From Cloacibacterium normanense (GTDB taxonomy: Bacteria; Bacteroidota; Bacteroidia; Flavobacteriales; Weeksellaceae), in NCBI RefSeq assembly GCF_003860565.1, contig NZ_CP034157.1, positions 2,356,001 to 2,420,000 of the forward strand: DNA of 64,000 nucleotides. The letters are read 5' to 3'. Positions within the stretch are counted from its first letter, which is position 1. Each line of letters opens with the position of its first letter. Below are positions 17,158 to 25,872 of this stretch, piece by piece. Both the position numbers and the translations under genes were made by a program. Under the pieces are notes generated by a model. The model was not told the DNA's origin and made no database searches. It saw only the letters and a program-made list of their open reading frames with translations.

Positions 17158-17326
17158 TTGAAAATCTGAATATTAAATTATTTTAAGAATTGAAATTCAT
17201 TAAATTCTCAACAGAGAAAAATAATTTTTAAAGTTTCGAGTTTAAAGTTACAACAAGCATTTAAAAATTTATAAAATTTTAACGATATTTTTTGTTTTTC
17301 ATTATTTTTAAATGCTCTGAAATTTA

Positions 17327-17334
17327 TATCTTTG
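17327..17334 (+). promoter_or_regulatory. -7 promoter element of the mreB operon
   Basis: TATCTTTG fits TAnnTTTG, 24 bases before the mreB ATG. The -33 region is T-rich but has no clear TTTG at the right spacing. Confidence 0.55.
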
Positions 17335-17358
17335 TCACTTAAAAATTTATAGAAGAAA

Positions 17359-18384
17359 ATGGGGTTATTTGATATGTTCACGCAAGAAATTGCGATAGAC
17401 TTAGGAACAGCGAACACACTTATCATACATAATAATAAAATCGTGATTGACCAGCCGTCAATCGTGGCTATCGAGCGTTCATCTGGAAAAGCAATTGCCG
17501 TAGGAGAACAAGCGAAACACATGCAAGGAAAAACGCACGAAGATATTAAAACGATTCGTCCGCTAAAAGATGGTGTAATTGCAGATTTTGCTGCATCTGA
17601 ACACATGATTAAGGAATTTATTAAACAAATTCCTGGTATCAAAGGAAAATTAATTCAGCCTTCTCTTAGAATTGTAATTTGTATTCCTTCTGGTATTACA
17701 GAAGTAGAAAAAAGAGCGGTAAGAGATTCTGCTCAAAAAGTTAATGCTAAAGAAGTAAGATTAATTTATGAACCAATGGCTGCAGCAATAGGTGTAGGAA
17801 TTGATGTACAAAAACCTGAAGGTAACATGATTATCGATATAGGTGGTGGTACTACAGAAATTGCAGTAGTGGCTCTTGGTGGTATTGTTTGTGATAAATC
17901 TGTGAAAATTGCAGGTGATGTTTTCACGAATGATATTGCTTATTATTTAAGAACGCATCATAATTTATACATCGGAGAAAGAACAGCAGAAAGAGTGAAA
18001 ATAGAAGTAGGTTCTGCAGTAGAAGAATTAGATGTAGATGTAGAAGATATTCCAGTACAAGGTAGAGATTTAATTACCGGTAAACCAAAAGAAATTATGG
18101 TAGGTTATAAAGAAATCGCAAGAGCTCTAGATAAATCTATCATCAGAATAGAAGATGCAGTAATGGAAACGCTTTCTCTTACTCCGCCAGAATTAGCAGC
18201 AGATATTTACAAAACTGGTATTTATTTAGCTGGTGGTGGTGCTTTATTAAGAGGTTTAGCAGACAGACTTCACAAGAAAACAGGATTACCAGTTTTCGTA
18301 GCAGAAGACCCATTAAGAGCAGTTGTTCGTGGAACAGGTATTGCTCTTAAAAACATGGATAAATTTAATTTCCTTATAAAATAA
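17359..18384 (+). CDS. mreB: Rod-shape-determining actin homologue MreB
   Basis: Membrane-associated actin-like filament protein that organises lateral wall synthesis; 341 residues. The N-terminus MGLFDMFTQEIAIDLGTANTLIIHNNK combines the membrane-binding hydrophobic end with the phosphate-1 motif. Other motifs are DGVIADFAASEHMIKEFI, YEPMAAAIGVGIDV, IDIGGGTTEIAVVALGG and GIYLAGGGALLRGL. It is the first gene of mreB-mreC-mreD-mrdA-rodA, with tight spacing and one terminator at the end. Confidence 0.98.
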   Translation: MGLFDMFTQEIAIDLGTANTLIIHNNKIVIDQPSIVAIERSSGKAIAVGEQAKHMQGKTHEDIKTIRPLKDGVIADFAASEHMIKEFIKQIPGIKGKLIQPSLRIVICIPSGITEVEKRAVRDSAQKVNAKEVRLIYEPMAAAIGVGIDVQKPEGNMIIDIGGGTTEIAVVALGGIVCDKSVKIAGDVFTNDIAYYLRTHHNLYIGERTAERVKIEVGSAVEELDVDVEDIPVQGRDLITGKPKEIMVGYKEIARALDKSIIRIEDAVMETLSLTPPELAADIYKTGIYLAGGGALLRGLADRLHKKTGLPVFVAEDPLRAVVRGTGIALKNMDKFNFLIK

Positions 18385-18403
18385 GTAAAAACCTAGTTAT
18401 AGA

Positions 18404-19255
18404 ATGGGGTTTTTGATAAGATTATTTAGCAAGAACGGATTATTTCTGTTCTTTCTTTTTTTACAAATAATTGCCGTAACATTGATTTTCAGTAGAAACT
18501 CAATGCAACAATCTTTTATTGCAGCACAAACTACCGCGTTTAATGCTTGGGTTTCTGGTTACATAGACGAAGGAACCAGCTACTTAAAACTGAAGCAAAT
18601 TAATGAAGAATTAGTTGCTCAGAATAAAACGCTGATGCAAGAATTATACGGTAAAGAAAAAATTAAAAATCCTAGTTTTGTAAGAGTTACCGACACGATT
18701 GGTGGTGGACAGATTTACACTTTCGTAGATGGTGAAATTGTAAATAATTCTATCATTAGAAAAGACAATTATTTTACCATCAACAGAGGAAAAAGACATG
18801 GTGTTTTCCCTAAAATGGGTGTAATTGCACCACAAGGAATTGCAGGAATTGTGATCAATACCACTAATAATTATGCATTAGTACAATCTGTACTCAGCAT
18901 GAACAAAATTAGAATTAATGCTTCTCTTAAAGATTCTGGATTTTTCGGAACGCTTACCTGGAGAGGCGAAAATTCTAGAACCATGCATTTATCAGACATT
19001 CCTAAATATGTGCCGATAAAAGTTGGCGACACCGTAGTTACAGATGGCAAATCTGCAATTTTCCCACAAGGAATTATGATTGGTAGAGTTGCTGGCTACG
19101 AAGTAGATTCTAAAACGGGATATTGGGATATTTCTGTAGAACTTAGCCAAAAAATGGGACAACTTAACAAAGTTTATGTTGTAAGAAATTTAAAAAAATT
19201 AGAAGTAAAACAAATTCAAGATACCCTTGATGCCACGATAAACAATGATCAGTAG
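18404..19255 (+). CDS. mreC: Rod-shape-determining protein MreC
   Basis: Bitopic elongasome scaffold, 283 residues: one N-terminal membrane segment (GLFLFFLFLQIIAVTLIF), a coiled-coil stretch (LKLKQINEELVAQNKTLMQELYG), then a periplasmic double beta-barrel domain. Typical blocks are TINRGKRHGVFPKMGVIAPQGIAGIV, VQSVLSMNKIRINASL and GDTVVTDGKSAIFPQGIMIGRV. It starts 19 bases after mreB, and its last codons overlap mreD by 11 bases. Confidence 0.96.
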   Translation: MGFLIRLFSKNGLFLFFLFLQIIAVTLIFSRNSMQQSFIAAQTTAFNAWVSGYIDEGTSYLKLKQINEELVAQNKTLMQELYGKEKIKNPSFVRVTDTIGGGQIYTFVDGEIVNNSIIRKDNYFTINRGKRHGVFPKMGVIAPQGIAGIVINTTNNYALVQSVLSMNKIRINASLKDSGFFGTLTWRGENSRTMHLSDIPKYVPIKVGDTVVTDGKSAIFPQGIMIGRVAGYEVDSKTGYWDISVELSQKMGQLNKVYVVRNLKKLEVKQIQDTLDATINNDQ

Positions 19256-19751
19256 AAATTTATTTACAGATGTTTTATTAATCGCAATGTTAGTCACATT
19301 GCAAATATTTTTATTTAACAGAATAGATATTGCTGGTAAATATACTCCTGTCATCTACATTATTTTTGTTTTGTTTTATCCTTTTTACAGGAATCTCTAT
19401 ATTTTCCTATCGGCGAGTTTTATTTTAGGATTATCTATAGACGCATTTTTAGGAACTTGGGGTATCAATGCATTTGCCACTACACTTATCGCCTATTTTA
19501 GAACCATTATTTTCAAAACTTCCACAGAAGTCTCTTCGGATGTATTTTCTTTCCATAATCTTCAGTGGTCGCAGTTTCTATTTTATATTTTTTCAAGTAT
19601 TTTTGTGCATCAACTATTAGTTCAGAGTATAGAATTTTTTAAATTCGACAGGTTTTTTGAAGTAATACTTAATATTTTAGTAACCAGTGTTATTTCTATA
19701 ATATTTGTACTCCTCTATTCGTTAGCATTTAAAATCAAAGAAAAAGTTTGA
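19245..19751 (+). CDS. mreD: Rod-shape-determining protein MreD
   Basis: A 168-residue polytopic membrane protein with about five hydrophobic segments, such as VLLIAMLVTLQIFLF and IFLSASFILGLSIDAF. Sequence conservation of MreD is low, so the call rests on size, hydrophobicity, the central GLSIDAFLGTWGINAFATT motif and its position. It overlaps mreC by 11 bases and the following PBP2 gene by 4, which suggests translational coupling. Confidence 0.92.
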   Translation: MISRNLFTDVLLIAMLVTLQIFLFNRIDIAGKYTPVIYIIFVLFYPFYRNLYIFLSASFILGLSIDAFLGTWGINAFATTLIAYFRTIIFKTSTEVSSDVFSFHNLQWSQFLFYIFSSIFVHQLLVQSIEFFKFDRFFEVILNILVTSVISIIFVLLYSLAFKIKEKV

Positions 19752-21745
19752 AAACAGCCTATTATAAAATTACCTTATTTCTCTTTCTCATTGCCGCAAT
19801 TTTTGTGGCAAGATTGGTCTATTTACAGTTGCTTACAGATAGATATGCGCTCAATGCCGCCAATACTTCTATCAAAATAGACTATGTCATTCCTCAACGT
19901 GGAATAATCTTTGACCGAAACGGAAAAATTTTAGTAGGTAACCAGCCTTCTTATGAAATTTCTTTTACCCAAAGTCAAATGACGCCAGATTTTGACACTT
20001 TGGGTTTTTGTAATTTATTAAAAATCAACAAAAAAGATTTCATCAAAAAAATAGAGTCCATTAAAAAGGAAAAATATTACTCTAAGCTCACTCCTATGAC
20101 TTTCAAAAGTGATATGAGCAGAGAGGAAATCGCTAGAATTCAAGAAATTATCTTCAAATATCCAGCTTTTAACATTGTAGAAAGACCTCAACGTAAGTAT
20201 GAAGTTTCTACTTCAGGAAATTTACTTGGCTATACCAATCAGGTCAACGAAAATTACATCAAAAAAGATTCTCTTTATTATTTGCCTGGTGATATTGCTG
20301 GGATTACAGGAATAGAGCGCGCCTACGAAAAACAATTGCGTGGCGAAAAAGGAATGCGCTACATTCAGAAAGACATTAAACTGAGAAATGTAGGTCCTTA
20401 TAAAAACGGTGAGTTAGATAAAGAAGTGGTTTCTGGTAAAGATTTAACGCTTACCATAGACTATGATTTGCAAAGAATTGCAGAAGAAATGCTCGTGAAT
20501 AAGCATGGTGCAATTGTAGCACTTGACCCAAATAATGGAGAAATTTTAGCGCTCGCAACTGGGCCAGACATAGACCCAAATCTTTTTACAGGGCCTAACA
20601 AAAAAAGAAATATTTATAGATTGGCAAACGACACCATCTATGATAACAAACCTACTTATGACCGTTCAGTTCAGGCAGCTTATCCTCCAGGTTCGCCTTT
20701 TAAATTATTGACTGCACTAGCTGGCTATCAGATGAAAGTCATCAGTGATTCTACAAAATTTACATGTAGACATGGCTATAGAATGGGAAGACATACCATC
20801 GGTTGTCACTGTGGAACTTTTTGGCCAATCGGAATGGAAAAAGCCATAGAAAAATCTTGCAACAATTATTTTTCTAGTGTTTATTATAAAATCACCGAAA
20901 AATACGGCCCAAAAGGAAGAAACAGAGCCATAGATGAATGGAAAGAAATCATGAATAGCTTCGGTTTAGGAGAATTTATGAATAATGACTTGGCAGTTGG
21001 TGCAAAAGGAAAAATTCCATCTGGAGAATTTTATACCAAAAGATTAGGGGAAAAATGGCATCCGTATGAATCTGCTATTTTTAATGGAATGGGACAAGGA
21101 GACGTTCTACTTACTCCGCTTCAAATGGCAAATTTTACTGCCGCTATTGTTAATAGAGGTTGGTATTTTACACCACATATTGTGAAATCTATTGACGGAA
21201 AACCTAATCCAGACGAAAGATTTAAGAAAAAACATGTGACCAAAGTAGAACCTAGATATTTTGATGTGGTTCTAAAAGGTATGAAAGATGTTTTCATTGG
21301 CGGAACAGCTAGAGGACTTGCTTCTAAAGAATTCACACAACTCGGAAAAACAGGAACTGCACAGGTTCCTGGAGGAAAAGATAATTCAATTTTTGTAATG
21401 GCAGCACCTGCTGATAAACCAAAAATTGTAGTAGTTGCAGTAATAGAACACGCTGGTTTTGGTGCAACTTGGGCAGGTCCAGCTTCTACCATCATCGCTG
21501 AAAAATATTTGTTAGGAGATATTAAGAGACCTCATCTTTATGATAGAATGATAAAATCTAGTTTCATGGGAGAGTACAAGCGAATGTACATCAATCATCT
21601 TACCAAAAAAGGTTGGTATACCGCGCCAAAACCAGACCCTATTCAATTGAAAAAACTAGAAGACAGCCTAAGATTACTCAATGAAAAGAAGGCAGCACAA
21701 AACCCTAAAAAATTAAAAGACACCACTAAAAATAATAAAACGTAA
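19748..21745 (+). CDS. mrdA: Penicillin-binding protein 2 (elongation transpeptidase)
   Basis: Class B PBP that crosslinks peptidoglycan with RodA during elongation. It begins with TTG in a 4-base TTGA overlap with the mreD stop; no ATG is available before the membrane segment (ITLFLFLIAAIFVARLVYL), so TTG is favoured. The pedestal domain includes RGIIFDRNGKILVGNQPSYEI. The transpeptidase motifs are SPFK in YPPGSPFKLL, SCN in KSCNNYF, and KTG in LGKTGTAQVPGG. At 665 residues it has a short Lys-rich C-terminal tail. It is followed immediately by rodA. Confidence 0.96.
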   Translation: MKTAYYKITLFLFLIAAIFVARLVYLQLLTDRYALNAANTSIKIDYVIPQRGIIFDRNGKILVGNQPSYEISFTQSQMTPDFDTLGFCNLLKINKKDFIKKIESIKKEKYYSKLTPMTFKSDMSREEIARIQEIIFKYPAFNIVERPQRKYEVSTSGNLLGYTNQVNENYIKKDSLYYLPGDIAGITGIERAYEKQLRGEKGMRYIQKDIKLRNVGPYKNGELDKEVVSGKDLTLTIDYDLQRIAEEMLVNKHGAIVALDPNNGEILALATGPDIDPNLFTGPNKKRNIYRLANDTIYDNKPTYDRSVQAAYPPGSPFKLLTALAGYQMKVISDSTKFTCRHGYRMGRHTIGCHCGTFWPIGMEKAIEKSCNNYFSSVYYKITEKYGPKGRNRAIDEWKEIMNSFGLGEFMNNDLAVGAKGKIPSGEFYTKRLGEKWHPYESAIFNGMGQGDVLLTPLQMANFTAAIVNRGWYFTPHIVKSIDGKPNPDERFKKKHVTKVEPRYFDVVLKGMKDVFIGGTARGLASKEFTQLGKTGTAQVPGGKDNSIFVMAAPADKPKIVVVAVIEHAGFGATWAGPASTIIAEKYLLGDIKRPHLYDRMIKSSFMGEYKRMYINHLTKKGWYTAPKPDPIQLKKLEDSLRLLNEKKAAQNPKKLKDTTKNNKT

Positions 21746-21748
21746 AAG

Positions 21749-22978
21749 ATGAAATGGGCAGAAGGAATTGATAAACTTGGCATTTTTCTATACTTGGCTA
21801 TTTCACTTTTTGCAATAGCAAATATTTATAGTGTAGACGAAGGATTAGGAACCAAACAATTTATATTTTTTGGAATTTCACTCGTGGTAGGACTTGTAAT
21901 TTTCACCATGAGAACAAAGTTTTTTGAAAACTTTGCAGGAATTTTTTTCATATTGGGCGTCCTTTCATTAGCAGGTTTACATGTTTTTGGAACTGAAATT
22001 TTAGGTCAAAAAAACTGGTACAAGTTTGGCGGATTTACCATGCAACCCGTTGAATTCGCAAAAATCGGAACAGCACTTATGCTCGCCAATTACGTTTCTG
22101 GACCTGATTTTAATCTGAAAATGAGAAAATCACAGTTGACGGTTTTAGCGATTATTGGAGTGCCAGCTTTAGTTGTTTTATCCATTCCAGATGTAGGTTC
22201 ATTATTAGTATTTACTGCATTTGCAATTGCTTTATACAGAGAAGGTTTAAATGGCTGGCTATTTATAGTAGGGTTTGTTTTAGCCGCTGTTTTTCTTTTG
22301 TCGATTGCGTTTAATCCTCTTTACATTACTGGAGTTCTAGTAGGTTTAGTCCTCATTTTCATTCTCTTTAATTATCAAAAAATTCATTGGAGCGTTCCTA
22401 CGATAGTCACCATTGTCGGAAGTTTGGGAATTTTAGCCGGCATCAGTTTTGGAACTCCAAAAATCATGGAAAAACTACCAAAGCATCAGCGAGAAAGAAT
22501 AGAAGTTCTCTACAAAGGTGAAAAAGCTTTCCGAGACACTTCTGGTTATAACTTATTGTATTCTAAAACGGCTATTGGTTCTGGCGGATTTTGGGGAAAA
22601 GGTTATAAACAAGGTTCTGTAACTCAAGGGAAATTCGTTCCTGAACAAGAAACAGACTATATTTTCTGTACAGTGGGAGAAGAATGGGGCTTCTTCGGAA
22701 GTTTTCTTTTGGTGCTATTTTATGCTATTTATATTGGCAGAATATTTTACTTAGCCGAGACTCAAAAAAATACTTTTAATCGAGTTTTCGGTTATTGTTT
22801 TGCTGGAATATTACTCATGCACTTTTCCATCAATTTAGGAATGGTAATGGGACTATTTCCTACAGTGGGAATTCCATTACCTTACTTCAGTTACGGAGGA
22901 AGTTCGTTTTTAGCATTCTCTATTATGACCGCTATTTTCTTTAAATTAAATTACGCAGATAAGAATTCACTCGTATAA
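21749..22978 (+). CDS. rodA: SEDS-family elongation peptidoglycan polymerase RodA
   Basis: Polytopic polymerase partner of PBP2; 409 residues with about ten membrane segments. SEDS signatures are NWYKFGGFTMQPVEFAKIG, GSGGFWGKGYKQGSVTQGKFVPEQETDYIF with the catalytic region, and PTVGIPLPYFSYGGSSFL. It starts 3 bases after the mrdA stop, so the two are coupled, and ends the mre operon just before a strong terminator. It is a paralogue of the FtsW at 344-1573, and the neighbours separate their roles. Confidence 0.97.
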   Translation: MKWAEGIDKLGIFLYLAISLFAIANIYSVDEGLGTKQFIFFGISLVVGLVIFTMRTKFFENFAGIFFILGVLSLAGLHVFGTEILGQKNWYKFGGFTMQPVEFAKIGTALMLANYVSGPDFNLKMRKSQLTVLAIIGVPALVVLSIPDVGSLLVFTAFAIALYREGLNGWLFIVGFVLAAVFLLSIAFNPLYITGVLVGLVLIFILFNYQKIHWSVPTIVTIVGSLGILAGISFGTPKIMEKLPKHQRERIEVLYKGEKAFRDTSGYNLLYSKTAIGSGGFWGKGYKQGSVTQGKFVPEQETDYIFCTVGEEWGFFGSFLLVLFYAIYIGRIFYLAETQKNTFNRVFGYCFAGILLMHFSINLGMVMGLFPTVGIPLPYFSYGGSSFLAFSIMTAIFFKLNYADKNSLV

Positions 22979-22981
22979 ATA

Positions 22982-23015
22982 AAAAAACCTCCGCAACGAT
23001 TTGCGGAGGTTTTTT
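22982..23015 (+). terminator. Terminator of the mre-mrdA-rodA operon
   Basis: AACCTCCGCAA-cgat-TTGCGGAGGTT forms an 11-bp stem flanked by A and T runs, 3 bases after the rodA stop. The IS element begins about 10 bases after it. Confidence 0.93.
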
Positions 23016-23060
23016 ATCACTTGTCTTGTCCTGAAAAAAGTTGACTAAAAATTAGATAAT

Positions 23061-23435
23061 ATGTCAACAAAAAAGAAAATTTCAAAAATTCCAAGTGCCC
23101 CACAAATTTATAGCGAAGCATTTAAACGTCAAGTTGTAAGTGAATTTGAGAGGGGTTTATTTACTAAAGCAGAACTTCGAAGACGTTACAATATTCTAGG
23201 CAATAGTTGTCTACCAAGATGGTTAAAAAAATATGGTAAATTTACCTATGAAGATAAATTAACTATTGGTCGTCCTATGAAAGATCCTCAACAACAGCGT
23301 ATAAAAGAGCTAGAAGCTCAATTAGCAAAAAAAGAAGAAGAATTAAAAGTATTCAAACGATTTATTGAAATAGCTGAACGTGAACTTAAAATTGATATTG
23401 TAAAAAAGTCTGGTTCCAAGCAGTCGAAGAAATAA
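23061..23435 (+). CDS. IS3-family transposase OrfA (helix-turn-helix)
   Basis: A 124-residue DNA-binding subunit. The helix-turn-helix region is YSEAFKRQVVSEFERGLFTKAELRRRYNILGNSCLPRWLKKYG, followed by a leucine-zipper-like coiled coil (RIKELEAQLAKKEEELKVFKRFIEIAERELKI) that would allow multimerisation. It ends shortly after a slippery heptamer at which ribosomes can move into the OrfB frame. The full frameshifted OrfAB transposase would have about 422 residues. Confidence 0.92.
   Translation: MSTKKKISKIPSAPQIYSEAFKRQVVSEFERGLFTKAELRRRYNILGNSCLPRWLKKYGKFTYEDKLTIGRPMKDPQQQRIKELEAQLAKKEEELKVFKRFIEIAERELKIDIVKKSGSKQSKK
23402..23408 (+). promoter_or_regulatory. -1 programmed ribosomal frameshift site (A AAA AAG)
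   Basis: The heptamer lies in phase with OrfA (codons AAA AAG preceded by A). Slipping back one base gives GTC TGG TTC..., which stays open through the annotated OrfB. The same heptamer drives frameshifting in IS150 and IS911. Confidence 0.85.
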
Positions 23436-23449
23436 ATGTAAATAGTTCA

Positions 23450-24328
23450 TTGGCCACTTATGAATTATGCGAACTGTTTGGATACACAAAACAAGCATTT
23501 TACAAGCGAAAGAAAAACGTTAGAACACCTAAATACAACTCAGAATTATTACGAAGTTTAGTAGTTACTATTCGTAAGCAATTACCACGAACAGGTGGCA
23601 AGAAACTTTATGTAATGTTACAAGATGAATTTATAAAACATCATATATCAATTGGTCGGGATAATTTTTTAGATTTTTTAAAAGCAGAATATTTAAAAGT
23701 ACCTAAAGTTCGAAGATATTACAAAACAACAAACTCAAGACATTGGATGAAACGCTATCCAAATTTAATTAGCAATTTAGTACTTAACAGGCCTGATCAA
23801 GTTTGGGTTGCTGATATAACTTATTTACGAACAAAAGAGAAAACATACTATTTGCATTTACTCACTGATGCTTGTTCCAAGAAAATCGTTGGTTATCAAC
23901 TGTCAGATAATTTAATGAGTTCAACTACAGTAAAAGCTTTAGAAATGGCTTTGATTAACAGGGAAACAAAAAATCAACTTATACACCATTCTGATAGAGG
24001 TTTACAATATTGCAGTAAAGAATATACCGATTTGTTAAAGAAAAACAATATTTTAATTAGTATGACGCAAGAAAACGACCCATATGAAAATGCAGTAGCA
24101 GAAAGAGTAAATGGAATTTTAAAAGAAGAATTTGGTTTACATGAAATATTTGAAAACTATCAAAATTTAAACAAACAAGTTACACAAGCCATAACTTTAT
24201 ACAACAATTTTAGAATACATATGTCAATTAATATGATAACTCCAAACCAAGCGCATCAACAAACAATAATACATTTAAAACAATGGAAAAAAATAAATCG
24301 TAACAGAATTAATTCTGCTACGATTTAA
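23450..24328 (+). CDS. IS3-family transposase OrfB (DDE integrase)
   Basis: Catalytic rve-type half, about 292 residues if read alone from TTG, but most likely made as the C-terminal part of OrfAB by -1 frameshifting, because the frame is open back to 23408. The N-terminal HTH_21-like part is TYELCELFGYTKQAFYKRKK. The catalytic DDE residues are in VWVADITYL, IHHSDRGLQY and PYENAVAERVNGILKEEF. The C-terminus ends shortly before the right inverted repeat. Confidence 0.93.
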   Translation: MATYELCELFGYTKQAFYKRKKNVRTPKYNSELLRSLVVTIRKQLPRTGGKKLYVMLQDEFIKHHISIGRDNFLDFLKAEYLKVPKVRRYYKTTNSRHWMKRYPNLISNLVLNRPDQVWVADITYLRTKEKTYYLHLLTDACSKKIVGYQLSDNLMSSTTVKALEMALINRETKNQLIHHSDRGLQYCSKEYTDLLKKNNILISMTQENDPYENAVAERVNGILKEEFGLHEIFENYQNLNKQVTQAITLYNNFRIHMSINMITPNQAHQQTIIHLKQWKKINRNRINSATI

Positions 24329-24397
24329 CTATATTTGAATTATTAACGAGTCAACCTTTTTTAGGACAACTCAACTATTTAATTTAATTAATCTATA

Positions 24398-25060
24398 TTA
24401 ATTCGTTGCTTCTGCAGTAGCAATATTTTGATCTTCTTTTAGAATTCTTTTGGCAAATCTATATTTTGGTCCCCAATAAGAATCATTAAGTGAAGAAACC
24501 ATAACGCCTCTAGAAGTAGCTGCATGAATAAATTTAATTTCTCCTTCTGGTGTAACTTCTTGTACTATTCCTACGTGAGAGATTCTCCTGTTGTGCGCAA
24601 AGAAAACTAAATCTCCTTTTTGCAATTGCTGTCTCTCTACTCTTTCTCCTAGCTCAGCTTGTTCTGCCGCTACTCTTGGCAATTCTAAACCTGTAGTTTC
24701 TTCGTAAACATTTAAAACGAATGCTGAACAATCTATTCCACTTCTGGTAGAACCACCAAATCTGTAAGGAGTTCCAAGATATGTATTCGCTTCACTTAGA
24801 ATATCATCAATCGTTTTAGCGTGAGAAATCGCTCCTGTAATCAAAGCAGCCATTTCTGATTTTTTTGCCATTTCAAAAGAGGCATTATAACTATCATAAG
24901 AACTTTTACTTGCAGAGTTCATATTTCTAGTATTAATTTTCTCTAAGTTGGTACTAGATTTGTACTTAGTAGGTGTAGAAACAACATAGTTTGTAACACA
25001 AGATTGCAACGAGAAGATGGAAATAATTGCAACCAAACTTAGCAAAACTCTTTTCTTCAT
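24398..25060 (-). CDS. NlpC/P60 family cell-wall peptidase lipoprotein
   Basis: A 220-residue envelope protein. From the chosen ATG (25060) it has a lipoprotein signal MKKRVLLSLVAIISIFSLQSC with lipobox LQSC; a frame extension to 25099 would put 13 polar residues before it and is rejected. The C40 peptidase domain covers about residues 100-205. The catalytic Cys is in GIDCSAFVLNVYEETTG, the His in RRISHVGIVQEV, and the third polar residue in IHAATSRGV. Such enzymes cut stem peptides. It lies next to the IS right end but is intact and has its own promoter. Confidence 0.92.
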   Translation of the reverse strand: MKKRVLLSLVAIISIFSLQSCVTNYVVSTPTKYKSSTNLEKINTRNMNSASKSSYDSYNASFEMAKKSEMAALITGAISHAKTIDDILSEANTYLGTPYRFGGSTRSGIDCSAFVLNVYEETTGLELPRVAAEQAELGERVERQQLQKGDLVFFAHNRRISHVGIVQEVTPEGEIKFIHAATSRGVMVSSLNDSYWGPKYRFAKRILKEDQNIATAEATN

Positions 25061-25102
25061 ATTTATTTGATTATCTGAGTAGATTTCTTTTTTAGACAAG
25101 AC

Positions 25103-25110
25103 AAAAGTAT
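25103..25110 (-). promoter_or_regulatory. -7 promoter element of the NlpC/P60 gene
   Basis: Minus-strand TACTTTTG matches TAnnTTTG about 42 bases upstream of the ATG at 25060. Confidence 0.5.
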
Positions 25111-25190
25111 ATCATCCAAGTTTTTTAGGACTTGATAATTGTCAGCTAATCAAAAATTTTAACAATTTTTAACATTTGTCTTTCATTTGT

Positions 25191-25234
25191 TAAAAAAAAA
25201 ATACCGCGAGGCTCCTATTTTGGAAATCCTGCGG
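25191..25234 (-). terminator. Probable terminator downstream of the GNAT gene
   Basis: On the minus strand CCGCAGG and CCTCGCGG form a stem with one bulge and a loop of about 16 bases, followed by a run of T. It lies about 130 bases after the acetyltransferase stop. A run of T on the other side could make it bidirectional. Confidence 0.5.
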
Positions 25235-25364
25235 AATTTTTTTTTAAGACTTTTTAACAAAATATTGTCAAAATCTATAAATTATATAACGCTAGTCTAT
25301 AATGATGTAAACTTTAACGAAGGAAATTCTTTATTATTAAATTTATTATGTAAATTTCTTAAAA

Positions 25365-25823
25365 TCAATACACTAACTGTTTTAGAAAACAAATGCTATT
25401 TTCTACATTTTCATAAGGTTCATAATTAGGAATACGTGAATAGCCGGACTTTTCATAAAGATGAACCGCCGAAACTTGCTGAACTCCAGTTTCTAAAACA
25501 GAAAAATTGTAACCTTCTTCTTTTGCCCATTTTTCTAAAAGCAAAAGCACCATTTTAGCATAGCCTTTTCCTCTATATTTTTCTTTGGTAAACATTCTCT
25601 TAACTTCGATGGTTTGGTCATCATATTTTTTATAAGCACCACAAGCAATGGGTTCTTTGTCTAAATAAATAATAATACAGTTTTTTATAGCATCTAGCTT
25701 ATTATATTGAGCATAAAAAGAATGGTCTTCTCCATCTATTTCTGCAAGATAAAGATCTAATTCGTAGACTAATTTTTGGAAATCTTTGTGATGGGATTCG
25801 GTTTTTAGGATATCTATTTTCAT
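25365..25823 (-). CDS. GNAT-family N-acetyltransferase
   Basis: A 152-residue acetyltransferase. The acetyl-CoA loop is RGKGYA in VKRMFTKEKYRGKGYAKMVLLLLEKWAKEEG, and the C-terminal half is SVLETGVQQVSAVHLYEKSGYSRIPNYEPY, a pattern seen in small-molecule and amino-acid acetyltransferases. The start at MKIDILKTESHHKDF (25823) is chosen; an upstream frame extension to 25925 runs into the glnN terminator and 3' end. The substrate is unknown. It sits downstream of glnN but is separated from it by a terminator. Confidence 0.88.
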   Translation of the reverse strand: MKIDILKTESHHKDFQKLVYELDLYLAEIDGEDHSFYAQYNKLDAIKNCIIIYLDKEPIACGAYKKYDDQTIEVKRMFTKEKYRGKGYAKMVLLLLEKWAKEEGYNFSVLETGVQQVSAVHLYEKSGYSRIPNYEPYENVENSICFLKQLVY

Positions 25824-25833
25824 ATTAATTATT

Positions 25834-25865
25834 AAAAAAAAATCCCTCTCGAAAAGGAGAGGGAA
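25834..25865 (-). terminator. Terminator of glnN
   Basis: Minus strand CCCTCTC-cttttc-GAGAGGG followed by A and eight or nine T, just after the glnN stop codon. This separates glnN from the acetyltransferase gene. Confidence 0.9.
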
Positions 25866-25872
25866 GTTGTGA

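Larger units (their letters stand above)
23026..24369 (+). mobile_element. IS3-family insertion sequence, apparently complete (1.34 kb)
   Basis: Terminal inverted repeats are TTGTCCTGAAAAAAGTTGAC (from 23026) and, read inward on the other strand, TTGTCCTAAAAAAGGTTGAC (from 24369), differing at two positions. Two reading frames offset by -1 fill the element and encode HTH and DDE products. No clear target duplication is visible: flanks are GTC on the left and CTC on the right. Lack of a duplication may mean an old insertion or a misjudged end. Both frames are open and all catalytic residues are present. Confidence 0.9.
25061..25364. other. 304-base intergenic region between NlpC/P60 and a GNAT gene
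   Basis: It holds the NlpC promoter element, a GC-rich hairpin (25204-25234) between A and T runs, and otherwise AT-rich sequence. An open frame on the plus strand (25187-25429) has unnatural composition and runs over the hairpin, so it is not taken as a gene. Confidence 0.6.

Noticed and set aside
17208-17642. 144-residue open frame antisense to mreB start
   Set aside because: It covers the mreB promoter and 5' coding region in the opposite direction and has no recognisable domain.
25187-25429. 80-residue open frame on the plus strand
   Set aside because: It runs over a terminator-like hairpin and the opposite-strand end of an acetyltransferase gene, has low-complexity composition and no recognisable domain.
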